A stretch of DNA of 64,000 nt, taken from contig NZ_JAQMFS010000027.1 of the NCBI RefSeq assembly GCF_028308085.1, positions 62,001 through 126,000 on the forward strand. The letters are read 5' to 3'. The translations under genes were made by a program, and so were the position numbers. The notes beneath the pieces were generated by a model. That model saw nothing but the letters and a program-made list of their open reading frames with translations. It was not told the DNA's origin and did not search any database. Position 1 is the first letter of the stretch, and every line of letters begins with the position of its first letter. This DNA is from Gemella haemolysans (lineage in GTDB: Bacteria > Bacillota > Bacilli > Staphylococcales > Gemellaceae). Of this stretch, positions 18,060-26,245 are shown piece by piece.

Positions 18060-18295
18060 AATAAAAAATCGCCCCACATAGTTATATAACTACATGGGAC
18101 GAATACTAATTTCGTGGTGCCACCCGAATTCATATCAGTTTCCTGATACCTTTCAATTTATATTCGGTTTTATAAAGAGTGTTGCTTATTTCAATCATTA
18201 TTATTTAATCTTTCAGCCTATGGATTAAACTCTCTTCTAAAAAAACATGAAATAAAAGTCTCTTTACTAATATTTTATATTACGGTTTACTTAGT
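18060..18295 (-). ncRNA. T-box leader of gatCAB, probably tRNA(Asn)-responsive
   Basis: The conserved T-box GGGTGGCACCACG is present (18114-18125 region). It is followed by a strong terminator hairpin (18070-18102, GTCCCATGTAG against CTATGTGGGGC) and six T. In Stem I, AAAGAG/CTCTTT and TTATTTCA/TGAAATAA helices enclose an internal loop whose 3' strand reads GCAACA, so the specifier is most simply AAC (Asn). The variable T-box base C fits a discriminator G. Uncharged tRNA(Asn) would favour read-through into gatCAB, which makes Asn-tRNA(Asn). Confidence 0.85.
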
Positions 18296-18297
18296 CT

Positions 18298-18326
18298 ATA
18301 TTATACTAATCGACCATTATTGTCAA
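18298..18326 (-). promoter_or_regulatory. gatCAB promoter
   Basis: Minus-strand -35 TTGACA (18321-18326) and -10 TAATAT (18298-18303), 17-bp spacer; an overlapping TATAAT at 18300-18305 is also possible. Transcription would start at the beginning of the T-box leader. Confidence 0.75.
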
Positions 18327-18403
18327 GGATTTTATTAAAAAAGCACTATGGAGCCATATTAATTTAAATTTTTTGTATTTAAAATAAATTTCAATTTTAT
18401 CAT

Positions 18404-18519
18404 AAAAAAAGCACCTATTTCCAGGTGCTTCCAATATTCCTATTTGGACGTTCAGTAACCTCGTCATCTCAGGTACCCTCTCGGGTGCGGCAGGAACCTT
18501 TCTGCCCTCAAATAGTACT
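18404..18519 (-). ncRNA. Unidentified structured small RNA
   Basis: A minus-strand RNA of about 115 nt is predicted between a TATAAT box (18527-18532) and a strong terminator (AGCACCT/AGGTGCT hairpin plus seven T, 18403-18429). CTATTTG (18509-18515, minus) pairs with CAAATAG (18440-18446) to close a junction of three hairpins: GGCAG/CTGCC, a six-pair GCACCC/GGGTAC with GAGA loop, and GACG/CGTC. GC is well above the surroundings. I match it to no RNA family. The -35 region is weak. Confidence 0.6.
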
Positions 18520-18630
18520 GTTATAAATTATAACATAATTAAGCACTATTAGGCTACAAATTCTCATATATTCACTTAATTCCCATTAAAAGTATTTCTT
18601 TATTATTCATTTATTCTAAATAGTCGCAGT

Positions 18631-18679
18631 AGAAACATCTAATCTTTTCCTCTCCTTGTTCGTTAAGATTAGTGTTTCT
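18631..18679. other. Inverted repeat next to repeat copy A
   Basis: AGAAACATCTAATCTT and AAGATTAGTGTTTCT form a 15-16 bp stem with one mismatch. It directly abuts the composite repeat copy at 18683 and may belong to it. No gene is associated. Confidence 0.5.
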
Positions 18680-18682
18680 GTT

Positions 18683-18803
18683 GGGAGTGACTCAAAAATC
18701 ATGATTTCGGAGAAATTGATTTTTTAGAGTCACCCCTGCACAGTTTATTAGATATCTAAAAAGCTTGTATGAGCGTATTTAGATATCAATAAACCACTGC
18801 GTC
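18683..18803 (+). repeat. Composite palindromic repeat, copy A
   Basis: Two hairpins in a row: GGGAGTGACTCAAAAATC...TAGAGTCACCCC, then CAGTTTATTAGATATCTAAA...TTTAGATATCAATAAACCACTG. Closely matches copies B, C and D but lacks the tail seen in B and C. Confidence 0.85.
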
Positions 18804-18943
18804 TTTGTTATTATTATTCTCTATTATTTCATTTTTTACTATATTTTTTAATATATCTACCCGATAAATATTTCTTCGTGAATTCTACACTCGAAATATA
18901 AACAACTATCTCACCTTTTTATTTGCTTAAATATTGAAAATGG

Positions 18944-18949
18944 TATAAT
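18944..18949 (+). promoter_or_regulatory. Possible prmA promoter (extended -10)
   Basis: TGGTATAAT at 18941-18949 is an extended -10 element. A weak ATTTGC lies 17 bp upstream. Transcription from here would run through repeat copy B into prmA. No better plus-strand promoter is obvious, apart from a lone TATAAT at 19169. Confidence 0.4.
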
Positions 18950-18969
18950 ATGTTGTAGGTATGTTAAAT

Positions 18970-19128
18970 GGGAGTGACTCAAAAATCGTGATTTCGGAGA
19001 AATCGATTTTGTCGAGTCACCCCCGCACAGTTTATTAGATATCTAAAAAGCTTTTATAAAGCGTATTTAGATATCAATAAACCACTGCGTCTATGAGTTA
19101 TCATATGAACTTTGTTAAATTTTATGAC
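18970..19128 (+). repeat. Composite palindromic repeat, copy B (longest)
   Basis: Has both hairpins plus a ~35-bp tail (CTATGAGTTATCATATGAAC, then TTTGTTAAATTTTA) that is also present in copy C. It lies in the probable 5' leader of prmA, only about 80 bp before its start codon. Confidence 0.88.
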
Positions 19129-19206
19129 TTTTGGGGCAGTCACTTATTTTGGTCTTTTCGATCAAAAATATAATGAAAAAAATTTAAAATATTTGTGAGG
19201 TATAAG

Positions 19207-20142
19207 ATGGAAAATTGGGTTGAAATTACAATTCATACTACTAATGAAGCTAGTGAAATAGTTGAGTCTATTCTTTTAGATTATGGTTCAACTGGAGTTG
19301 CTATTGAGGATCCTACTACTCTTGAGGAAAACTTACACGATGATTTCGGTACTATTGTTGAACTTAGTCCTGCTGATTATCCTGAAGTTGGAGTTGTTGT
19401 TAAAGGATACATTAACGAGCTTAATTTTGATGAAGAAACTTTCAAACGTTTCGAAGCTGAGCTTCTTGCTTTAGGTGAAAATATTAACATTGGAGATTTC
19501 TTCAAGATTGAAACTACTATTATTCAAGATAGCGACTGGGAAAATTCTTGGAAAGATTATTTCGATATTCTTAATATCGGTGAAAAGTTCGTTATTGTAC
19601 CTACATGGCGCGAATATGAAAATACTGAAGATAAATATATTATAAACATTGATCCAGGTATGGCATTTGGTACTGGTGGTCACGAGACTACTTCTCTATG
19701 TATTAAAAACCTTGAGAAATATGTTCAAAGAACTGATAATGTTATCGATGTTGGTTGTGGAAGTGGTATTTTAAGTATCGCAGCTAGCTATCTAACTGAT
19801 GGTAATATTAAAGCTGTTGACTTAGATAAACTTGCTGTCGATGTTTCTTATGAGAACTTCGCTTTAAATAATCTTGAGAAGAGAATCGAAGTTGATCAAG
19901 CTAGTCTTCTTACAAAAGAAACTAAAAAATATAATATTATCGTAGCGAACATTCTTGCTCACATCATCGAGCTTATGATTGATGATGCGTATAACTTATT
20001 AGAAGATGGTGGTTACTACATCACTTCTGGTATTATAGAAGAGAAGAAAGATGAACTTCTTGAAAAAATGTTAGAACGTGGTTTCAAACTTGTTGAGGAA
20101 ACTTCTGATAACGGATGGTACTCATTCGTAGTAACTAAATAA
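19207..20142 (+). CDS. prmA: Ribosomal protein L11 methyltransferase
   Basis: Trimethylates lysines and the N-terminus of ribosomal protein L11 using S-adenosylmethionine. Visible are the PrmA signature DPGMAFGTGGHETTSLCI, the SAM-binding motif VIDVGCGSGILSIAAS and the motif VANILAHII. The frame also opens at a GTG at 19195, but that GTGAGG is better read as the ribosome site for the ATG at 19207, giving MENWVEITIHT and 312 residues. It stands alone, with a terminator after it. Confidence 0.95.
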   Translation: MENWVEITIHTTNEASEIVESILLDYGSTGVAIEDPTTLEENLHDDFGTIVELSPADYPEVGVVVKGYINELNFDEETFKRFEAELLALGENINIGDFFKIETTIIQDSDWENSWKDYFDILNIGEKFVIVPTWREYENTEDKYIINIDPGMAFGTGGHETTSLCIKNLEKYVQRTDNVIDVGCGSGILSIAASYLTDGNIKAVDLDKLAVDVSYENFALNNLEKRIEVDQASLLTKETKKYNIIVANILAHIIELMIDDAYNLLEDGGYYITSGIIEEKKDELLEKMLERGFKLVEETSDNGWYSFVVTK

Positions 20143-20151
20143 TACAAACCT

Positions 20152-20198
20152 ACTCTTAATTTTATATAGAATATATATGAAATTAGGAGTTTTTTTTA
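20152..20198 (+). terminator. Terminator of prmA
   Basis: ACTCTTAATTT/AAATTAGGAGT hairpin followed by eight T. Confidence 0.75.
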
Positions 20199-20206
20199 AT
20201 ATTACT

Positions 20207-20234
20207 ATGAAATATGTTAAATTTATTTTATAAT
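20207..20234 (+). promoter_or_regulatory. Promoter of the first N/Q-rich gene
   Basis: ATGAAA (20207-20212) and TATAAT (20229-20234) with a 16-bp spacer that ends TTTATTT. The spacer sequence and spacing closely match those before the second and third paralogues. Confidence 0.6.
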
Positions 20235-20266
20235 AGTAATGAAAGCACTTTAAAAGGAGAGATGTT

Positions 20267-21937
20267 ATGAGTAATAATAATTCAAAGCCAAATAATAATA
20301 ATAATAATAATAATCAAAATCAGAATACTAATCAAAATTATAGCAACTATAATCAAAATGATTATAACGAACAAAATAGCTATAATAACCAATATCAAAA
20401 TTATAATAATCAAGGTTATCAAGAGGGGTATAATAACCAGTACCAAAATTATAATGAACAAAGTTATCAAGGAAGCTATAATCAACAATACCAAAATTAT
20501 AATAACTCGAATCAGCAATATCAAAATAATCAACAGTACGATTATTCAAATCAAAATTACCAAACTAATAATCAATATAATTATGGTAATCAACAAAATA
20601 ATAACCAACAGTATCAAAATTACTCAGGTTCATCAAATAATCAACAATACCAAAACTACAATAATGCAAATGGCCAACAAGGTTACAATCAACAATATCA
20701 AAATTATAACAATCCTGGTCAATATCAACAAAATACTCAAAACAATGGACAGTTCTATCAAAACAATAATAGACCAAATAATTCACAAGGATTTGATCCT
20801 AATAAGAAAAAGAAAAGTAAACTTGTTCCTATAGTTTCTAGTATTCTTGGCATTGTTCTACTTAGTGGTGGTGGATTATACTACTATTCGAAATCTACTA
20901 ATAAACCTATCTCTAGCATTTTTTCTTTTGGGAAGAAATCAGATGAAGAACTTTATACTCCTGTTCTTGAAAAATATAAGAAAGCAATGGACTCTGGTGA
21001 GGTGAAATCTGATTCTGAGGTTAATAATTTCGCAATCGAAAATTATAATTCAAAAGGAAAAAATAAAGATTACATCAGGTATGTATATTATGATATTGAT
21101 GGTAATGGTAGAAATGAATTACTTATCTGCGATAAAGATAATCTAAATAGTCCTTTTGCGATATATTCTTATGATAATAGTAATAAAGTTAATTTAATTT
21201 ACCAAGTTGAATCTGGTAATGATATTTCAAAATCTGTATTCTATAATGATAAATCTATTTGGATACATGATACTACGAACAACAATGACACATATGTTGT
21301 GTATAAATTGAAAGATGATGGTTCAAAATTCGAAAAAGTTCATGATATTAACTCTGCCGAGTATAAAAAAATTAACAAAAAATTTAAAGATTCAATTTCT
21401 TCTGAAGAGTTTGAATCTAAAGATGAATTCTTCAAAAAATATGCAATCCCTACTGATAAGATTGATTTTTCTAAATTGGGATATAAAGCATTATATTACT
21501 ACAATGATCCTAATGCACAAGAAGAACAAAAAAATAGTGATAAAGAAAAACAAGAAAACAAACCTGAATTCACTAATTCTCAACTTGCCTTAATCGGTAG
21601 AGCTCTTTTCTATGACTCTATGGACTCACTTAAATCTCTACGTCTAGATTACGATACTGGATTCACGATGTCAGAACATAATGGTATTTTAGCCACTTCT
21701 TTAGGTACAGGTGGAAGTATCATACAGGTTGTAAAAAATGATACTGGTATTGATATTAGAGTTCTTGATTATGATAAACCAGCTGCACAACGTGATTTTA
21801 AAGTCTATAAATCAGTAACATACAAAGAAATAAAAGAAAAATTATCAAAAGAAGATATCGATAAAATTAACAAAATAATTGAAGAATATAAACACACTAG
21901 AAATTATGAAAAAGGACAATTTAATATTAAAGATTAA
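20267..21937 (+). CDS. Asn/Gln/Tyr-rich single-pass membrane protein, paralogue 1
   Basis: 556 residues, function unknown. Residues 1-179 are almost only Asn, Gln, Tyr, Ser and Gly, with repeated NQQYQNYNN units: a prion-like low-complexity region. A basic KKKKSK (180-185) precedes one membrane span (about 186-208, LVPIVSSILGIVLLSGGG). Lys-rich before the span and no signal peptide imply N-inside, C-outside. The outer part has a helix (LYTPVLEKYKKAMDSGE), a Ca-loop-like DIDGNGRNELLI at residue 276, and a last ~115-residue domain (SQLALIGRAL ... KINKIIEEYK) shared with paralogues 2 and 3. Own promoter and terminator. Confidence 0.85.
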   Translation: MSNNNSKPNNNNNNNNQNQNTNQNYSNYNQNDYNEQNSYNNQYQNYNNQGYQEGYNNQYQNYNEQSYQGSYNQQYQNYNNSNQQYQNNQQYDYSNQNYQTNNQYNYGNQQNNNQQYQNYSGSSNNQQYQNYNNANGQQGYNQQYQNYNNPGQYQQNTQNNGQFYQNNNRPNNSQGFDPNKKKKSKLVPIVSSILGIVLLSGGGLYYYSKSTNKPISSIFSFGKKSDEELYTPVLEKYKKAMDSGEVKSDSEVNNFAIENYNSKGKNKDYIRYVYYDIDGNGRNELLICDKDNLNSPFAIYSYDNSNKVNLIYQVESGNDISKSVFYNDKSIWIHDTTNNNDTYVVYKLKDDGSKFEKVHDINSAEYKKINKKFKDSISSEEFESKDEFFKKYAIPTDKIDFSKLGYKALYYYNDPNAQEEQKNSDKEKQENKPEFTNSQLALIGRALFYDSMDSLKSLRLDYDTGFTMSEHNGILATSLGTGGSIIQVVKNDTGIDIRVLDYDKPAAQRDFKVYKSVTYKEIKEKLSKEDIDKINKIIEEYKHTRNYEKGQFNIKD

Positions 21938-21947
21938 TATTGCATCT

Positions 21948-21979
21948 TCCTTACCTGCTATTCGGGTGAGGATTTTTTT
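21948..21979 (+). terminator. Terminator after paralogue 1
   Basis: TCCTTACC/GGGTGAGGA hairpin with a run of seven T. Confidence 0.75.
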
Positions 21980-22000
21980 CATATATTTTCTTATAATATT

Positions 22001-22028
22001 TTGAAAATAGTTAATCTTATTTTATAAT
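22001..22028 (+). promoter_or_regulatory. Promoter of paralogue 2
   Basis: TTGAAA (22001-22006), 16-bp spacer, TATAAT (22023-22028). The spacer ATAGTTAATCTTATTT differs at only two positions from that of paralogue 3. Confidence 0.75.
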
Positions 22029-22060
22029 AGTAATTAAATGAAGTTTATAGGAGAGTTTCT

Positions 22061-23521
22061 ATGAGTAATAAAGTTAAACAAGATAACAATAACAACAATA
22101 ATAACTTTGATAATAAGCAACATCTAAATAATAATTTAGAAAGCCAAGCTAATTATGGCCAACAATATCCTAAAAATATAAATAACCAACAATATCAAAG
22201 TAATAACAGCACACCTAATGGTCAACAGGCCTATAACGGTCAATATCAGAATTTTAATAACAATAATAGGTCTCGTCAACCATACAATAACCAATACCAA
22301 AATCAATATAATAATGGACATATACAAAATAATAATTATAACAATCAAGGTTACTATCAAAACCCTAATATTCAATATAGTCAACCAAGATTTAATCAGG
22401 AGAAGAAGAAACGTTCAAAATTTGTTCCAATAATTTCTAGTATTCTTGGGGTTATTCTAATTAGTGGTGGTTTATATTATTATTCAAAAACCACAAATCA
22501 AAATTTAACTAGTATTTTCTCGTTTGGTAAAAAGGAAAAAGAGAAAGACATTTACTCACCTATTCTAAAGAAATATAAAGAAGCTATGGATAGCGGAGAA
22601 CAACAGTTTGATTATGAAATTAATAATCGTGTAATTGAACGATATAATGCGACTTCTAAAAATAAGGATTATGTAGAGTATAGTTACGATGATATTGATA
22701 ATGATGGAAAAAATGAGCTTCTTGTTTTCGAAAAAGATAATTATGCTAGTCCAGCAGCAATTTATTCTTATGATGAACAGAGTAAAATTAATGTTATTTA
22801 CAAAGCTGAAACTAAATCTATTCAACCTACAACTTTCTACAAAAATAAATTAATAGTAGTTCAAGACAATGAAGGTTCTAACGATAGATACACGATTTAT
22901 CAGTTTAAAGATAATGGTCTAAGATATGAAATGGTTCATGACATAGACTTCGGCAAACCAAAAGATTTAAGTGGAAAATATAAGGATTCTATTACCAAAG
23001 AAGAATTTGATTCTAAAGATGAGTTCTTTAAAAAATATCCTCTTTCAGGTGAAAAAATTGAATTTTCTAAGTTAGATCATCAATCTGTTTATAGCTCTAT
23101 TAATGAATCTAGTAGTAGCAATAATAACGAAAAAGAGAAAGAGAAAAAAGTTGAGGATAAACCTAAATATACTAAAATGCAACTTGCTTTAATCGCTCGT
23201 GCTATTATGGCTGGTTCAACTGATCCTCAAGTAGGAACATTAGATTATAATACTTATTTCTCTATTCGTACTTCTAAAAATGGTGTTGTTTCTGACTTTA
23301 GCACAAGAGCAAGTGTTGTTAATGTTAATATTCGAGAAAACGACATTCAGATTATAGTGGTTGACTACTCTTCTCCAAATCGAATGTACGATGTTGCTAA
23401 AACTGTAACTTATAAAGAGATTCAAGATACATTCAAAAAAGAAGATATGGATAGAATAAATAAAATTATTGAGGAGTATAAGAAAACTAAGAGTTATGAA
23501 AATAATAAGATTGAGGAATAA
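22061..23521 (+). CDS. Asn/Gln/Tyr-rich single-pass membrane protein, paralogue 2
   Basis: 486 residues with the same plan as paralogue 1 and a shorter low-complexity N-terminus (about 115 residues). A KKKRSK cluster is followed by the span FVPIISSILGVILISGG and then YYYSKTTNQN. The Ca-loop-like motif reads DIDNDGKNELLV. The final domain (MQLALIARAIMAGSTD ... RINKIIEEYKKTKSYE) is the most diverged of the three. A Lys/Glu-rich linker (EKEKEKKVEDKPK) separates the outer domains. It has its own promoter and is followed by repeat-derived hairpin E. Confidence 0.85.
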   Translation: MSNKVKQDNNNNNNNFDNKQHLNNNLESQANYGQQYPKNINNQQYQSNNSTPNGQQAYNGQYQNFNNNNRSRQPYNNQYQNQYNNGHIQNNNYNNQGYYQNPNIQYSQPRFNQEKKKRSKFVPIISSILGVILISGGLYYYSKTTNQNLTSIFSFGKKEKEKDIYSPILKKYKEAMDSGEQQFDYEINNRVIERYNATSKNKDYVEYSYDDIDNDGKNELLVFEKDNYASPAAIYSYDEQSKINVIYKAETKSIQPTTFYKNKLIVVQDNEGSNDRYTIYQFKDNGLRYEMVHDIDFGKPKDLSGKYKDSITKEEFDSKDEFFKKYPLSGEKIEFSKLDHQSVYSSINESSSSNNNEKEKEKKVEDKPKYTKMQLALIARAIMAGSTDPQVGTLDYNTYFSIRTSKNGVVSDFSTRASVVNVNIRENDIQIIVVDYSSPNRMYDVAKTVTYKEIQDTFKKEDMDRINKIIEEYKKTKSYENNKIEE

Positions 23522-23566
23522 TGGATACTAACATAAGTATGTTACATTATTAAATAAAAATATTAT

Positions 23567-23632
23567 GAGGGAGCGTCTCGATAAAATTGATTTCTCTGAA
23601 ATCATAATTTTTGAGGCACTTCCTCTTTTTTT
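23567..23632 (+). terminator. Terminator formed by partial repeat copy E
   Basis: GAGGGAGCGTCTC...GAGGCACTTCCTC is the first hairpin of the composite repeat family, here standing alone and followed by seven T. It therefore looks like a repeat copy working as the terminator of paralogue 2. Confidence 0.7.
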
Positions 23633-23651
23633 ATAACTTTCAAATAATACT

Positions 23652-23679
23652 TTGAAAATACTTAATCTTATCTTATAAT
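23652..23679 (+). promoter_or_regulatory. Promoter of paralogue 3
   Basis: TTGAAA (23652-23657), 16-bp spacer, TATAAT (23674-23679). Confidence 0.75.
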
Positions 23680-23711
23680 ATAATTGAATATATTTATCCG
23701 GGAGAAACAAA

Positions 23712-25148
23712 ATGAGTAAAAATAATGATAACTACAATAATCAACGAAATCCTAATCATAATAATGTAAATAGCGAACAGCAAGGTTATAACCAAAGCTA
23801 TTCAAACTACAATAACCAGCAAGAATTCAATCAACAATATCAAAACTACAATAATAATCAACAATACACTAATTATAATAGTGTAAATAATGAGCAGCAA
23901 GGTTATAATCAGCAATACCATAACTATAATAACGGACAACAGGGATTTAATCAACAATACCAAAACTACAGTGATCAACAAAATCCTAATTTTATGAATG
24001 TTCCTCAAAATCTTAATAATAACTTTAACCCTAACCATAAAAAACGTTCAAAGTTTGTTCCAATCATATCAACTATACTTGGACTTGTATTAATTGGTAG
24101 TGGTGGTTTATACTACTATTCAAAAACTACTAATAAATCTATCTCTAGTATTTTTTCTACTAGTAAAAATGATGATGAAATTTACGCTCCTATACTAGAG
24201 AAATACAAAAAATCTATGGATAATAATGAATTAGGAGAAAATTCTGAAGTTAATAAGTTCGCTATTAAAAATTATGATGAATATGGTAAAGAGAAAAATT
24301 ATATAACTTATAGTTATTATGATGTAGATGAAGATGGTAAAAATGAATTAGTTATTGCTGAAAAAGATAAACCTAACAGTCCATTTGCTGTTTATTCATA
24401 TAATTCAAACAAAATTATAGTACTATATCAAGCTGAGTCTAGAAATGATATTCCTCGTGCTAATTTCTATAAAGATAGAACTATATGGATTCACACAAAA
24501 GAAAAAGACTTTGATAGATATGTCGTCTATAAATTAAATGATAAAAAAGATAAATACGATAAAATACATGATATTACAATATCTGAGAAAGAAAAAAAAG
24601 ATGGAAAATATCTTGATACAATATCAAATAATCAATTCAGTAGTCTAGAAGACTTCTTAAAAAATAATAAAAAATCAAATGATAAACTAGACTTCTCAAA
24701 ATCTGATTATAGATCAGTATATACTTACAATGAAAATAAAAATAATTCTTCAGAAGATAACAAAGAAACATCAAAAGTAGAATACACGAATTCACAACTT
24801 ACTTTAATAGGACGAGCTCTTCTAGCGAATTCAACTAACTTTGATGAAATTACTATTAACTATGAATCACCATTTATAATGTCAGAAGATAATGGAAAAT
24901 TTTCATCAAGTATGGGAACAGGTGGCAGTACAGTTCAGGTTATCAAAACTAATGATGGTATAGAAATACAAACACTAGACTATGATAAACCCGTTGATCA
25001 ACGTGATTTTAAAACAGTTAAGAAAGCAACATATAAAGAAATTAAAGAAAAAATTACAGAAAAAGATTTAGAAAGAATAAATAGTATGATTGAGCAATAT
25101 AAAAAAACTAAAAGTTATCAAGAAAATAAATATAGAATCAAAGATTAA
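23712..25148 (+). CDS. Asn/Gln/Tyr-rich single-pass membrane protein, paralogue 3
   Basis: 478 residues. The low-complexity N-terminus (about 110 residues) contains repeated YNQQYQNYNN and EQQGYNQ units. Then come KKRSK, the span FVPIISTILGLVLIGSGG and YYYSKTTNKS. The outer region has YAPILEKYKKSMDNNE, Ca-loop-like DVDEDGKNELVI and the last shared domain (SQLTLIGRALLANSTN, GTGGSTVQVIKTNDG, RINSMIEQYKKTKSY). That last domain is closest to paralogue 1, so a duplication between genes 1 and 3 may be the more recent. Ends at a bidirectional terminator. Confidence 0.85.
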   Translation: MSKNNDNYNNQRNPNHNNVNSEQQGYNQSYSNYNNQQEFNQQYQNYNNNQQYTNYNSVNNEQQGYNQQYHNYNNGQQGFNQQYQNYSDQQNPNFMNVPQNLNNNFNPNHKKRSKFVPIISTILGLVLIGSGGLYYYSKTTNKSISSIFSTSKNDDEIYAPILEKYKKSMDNNELGENSEVNKFAIKNYDEYGKEKNYITYSYYDVDEDGKNELVIAEKDKPNSPFAVYSYNSNKIIVLYQAESRNDIPRANFYKDRTIWIHTKEKDFDRYVVYKLNDKKDKYDKIHDITISEKEKKDGKYLDTISNNQFSSLEDFLKNNKKSNDKLDFSKSDYRSVYTYNENKNNSSEDNKETSKVEYTNSQLTLIGRALLANSTNFDEITINYESPFIMSEDNGKFSSSMGTGGSTVQVIKTNDGIEIQTLDYDKPVDQRDFKTVKKATYKEIKEKITEKDLERINSMIEQYKKTKSYQENKYRIKD

Positions 25149-25181
25149 GACACTTTTCTTCTATTAGGTCATTAAAAAATA

Positions 25182-25216
25182 AGAACTCCTAAGTAGAATT
25201 TCTACCTAGGAGTTCT
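25182..25216. terminator. Bidirectional terminator between paralogue 3 and the dehydrogenase
   Basis: Near-perfect palindrome AGAACTCCTA...TAGGAGTTCT between convergent genes, with T runs on both strands. Confidence 0.8.
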
Positions 25217-25228
25217 CTTTATATATTT

Positions 25229-26245
25229 TTAATTAGCTTTTGGTAATTCAATAGCATTCGCTGTTGAACCTTTTGTTAACATATCATTTAAGTTATCATA
25301 ACTGATTTCAATCATGTTTGATAAAGCTTCATCTGTATTAGAACCAACGTGTGGTGTAACTAATACTTTCGGATATAAGTCAACTAATTCTCTAACTACT
25401 TGATCTGAGATGTCGTCTCCGTTTTCGAAGTTTTTGAAGAAGAATGCTGCTTCATTTGCGAATACGTCTGTTCCGAATCCATCAAGTTTACCAGATTTAA
25501 TAGCTTCTAAAATAGCTGCGTTATCTTGTAATTCTCCTCGAGCTGTATTGATTAAGATTGCTCCATTTTTCATTTTCGAGATAAATTCTGCATTTACCAT
25601 CTTATCATTTTTTCCTGGGAAGTATGGTACGTGTAAGCTTACGATATCACATCTTTCTAATAAGTCGTCCATTTCAACAAATTTAACTACGTGTTTTGCT
25701 TCTTCACTTTGGAATACGTCAAATCCGTAAACATCAGCACCCAATCCTTTAAATAGTTTCGCTTCAGTTAAACCGATTTTCCCTGTTCCGATGATACCAA
25801 CTTTACAGTTACGAATTTCTTTACTGAACATTGTTCCATCTACACGGAAGTCATATTTTGATGTTTTGTTAACTGTGTGAGCAACGTGTCTTAGTAATGA
25901 CATCGCTAATGTTAAAGATAATTCTGCAATTGCGTTTGGAGAATATCCTGGTACACGAGCAACACTCATATTGTAATCAGCTGCTGCTTGAAGATCGATG
26001 TGGTTGAATCCTACTGTACGAGTAAATACATATTTAATTCCGTACTCGTTCATTTTTTCAATATTAGTTCTATCAGCAACACAGTTACCACGTAAAATTA
26101 CGGCATCCATTCCTTCAGCTGTATCAATATTATCGTGATTTAATAATTCTTCTACAAGTTTTAATTCAAAATTATATTTGTTTAGTTTTTCAAAAAATGG
26201 TACTTCATTTGGTCTAACACCATAACATACAACTTTTAATGTCAT
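25229..26245 (-). CDS. D-2-hydroxyacid dehydrogenase (D-lactate dehydrogenase-like)
   Basis: NAD-dependent reduction of a 2-keto acid to a D-2-hydroxyacid; pyruvate/D-lactate is likely but a branched keto acid is possible. Shows the Rossmann motif VGIIGTGKIG, the catalytic Arg in INTARGE, the Glu in DVFANEAAFF and the His in VTPHVGSNTDEA. VPGYSPNAIAE is typical of the LdhA/VanH-type branch. I start at the ATG at 26245, eight bases after AAGGA; an ATG at 26251 lies too close to it. 338 residues. Followed on the same strand, upstream, by an AEC carrier. Confidence 0.92.
   Translation of the reverse strand: MTLKVVCYGVRPNEVPFFEKLNKYNFELKLVEELLNHDNIDTAEGMDAVILRGNCVADRTNIEKMNEYGIKYVFTRTVGFNHIDLQAAADYNMSVARVPGYSPNAIAELSLTLAMSLLRHVAHTVNKTSKYDFRVDGTMFSKEIRNCKVGIIGTGKIGLTEAKLFKGLGADVYGFDVFQSEEAKHVVKFVEMDDLLERCDIVSLHVPYFPGKNDKMVNAEFISKMKNGAILINTARGELQDNAAILEAIKSGKLDGFGTDVFANEAAFFFKNFENGDDISDQVVRELVDLYPKVLVTPHVGSNTDEALSNMIEISYDNLNDMLTKGSTANAIELPKAN

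Noticed and set aside
18404-18519. tRNA or signal recognition particle RNA
   Set aside because: No anticodon/T-loop consensus or CCA-type acceptor, and the conserved GGAA/AGCAGCC-type SRP hairpin is missing.
20282-20834. Open frames on both strands overlapping the Asn/Gln-rich coding region of paralogue 1 (and likewise at 22136-22433, 23802-24038, 32108-32458)
   Set aside because: They arise because AAT/CAA/TAT repeats lack stop codons in other frames. Their predicted products are long runs of Ile/Leu or Asn/Tyr with no start signals.
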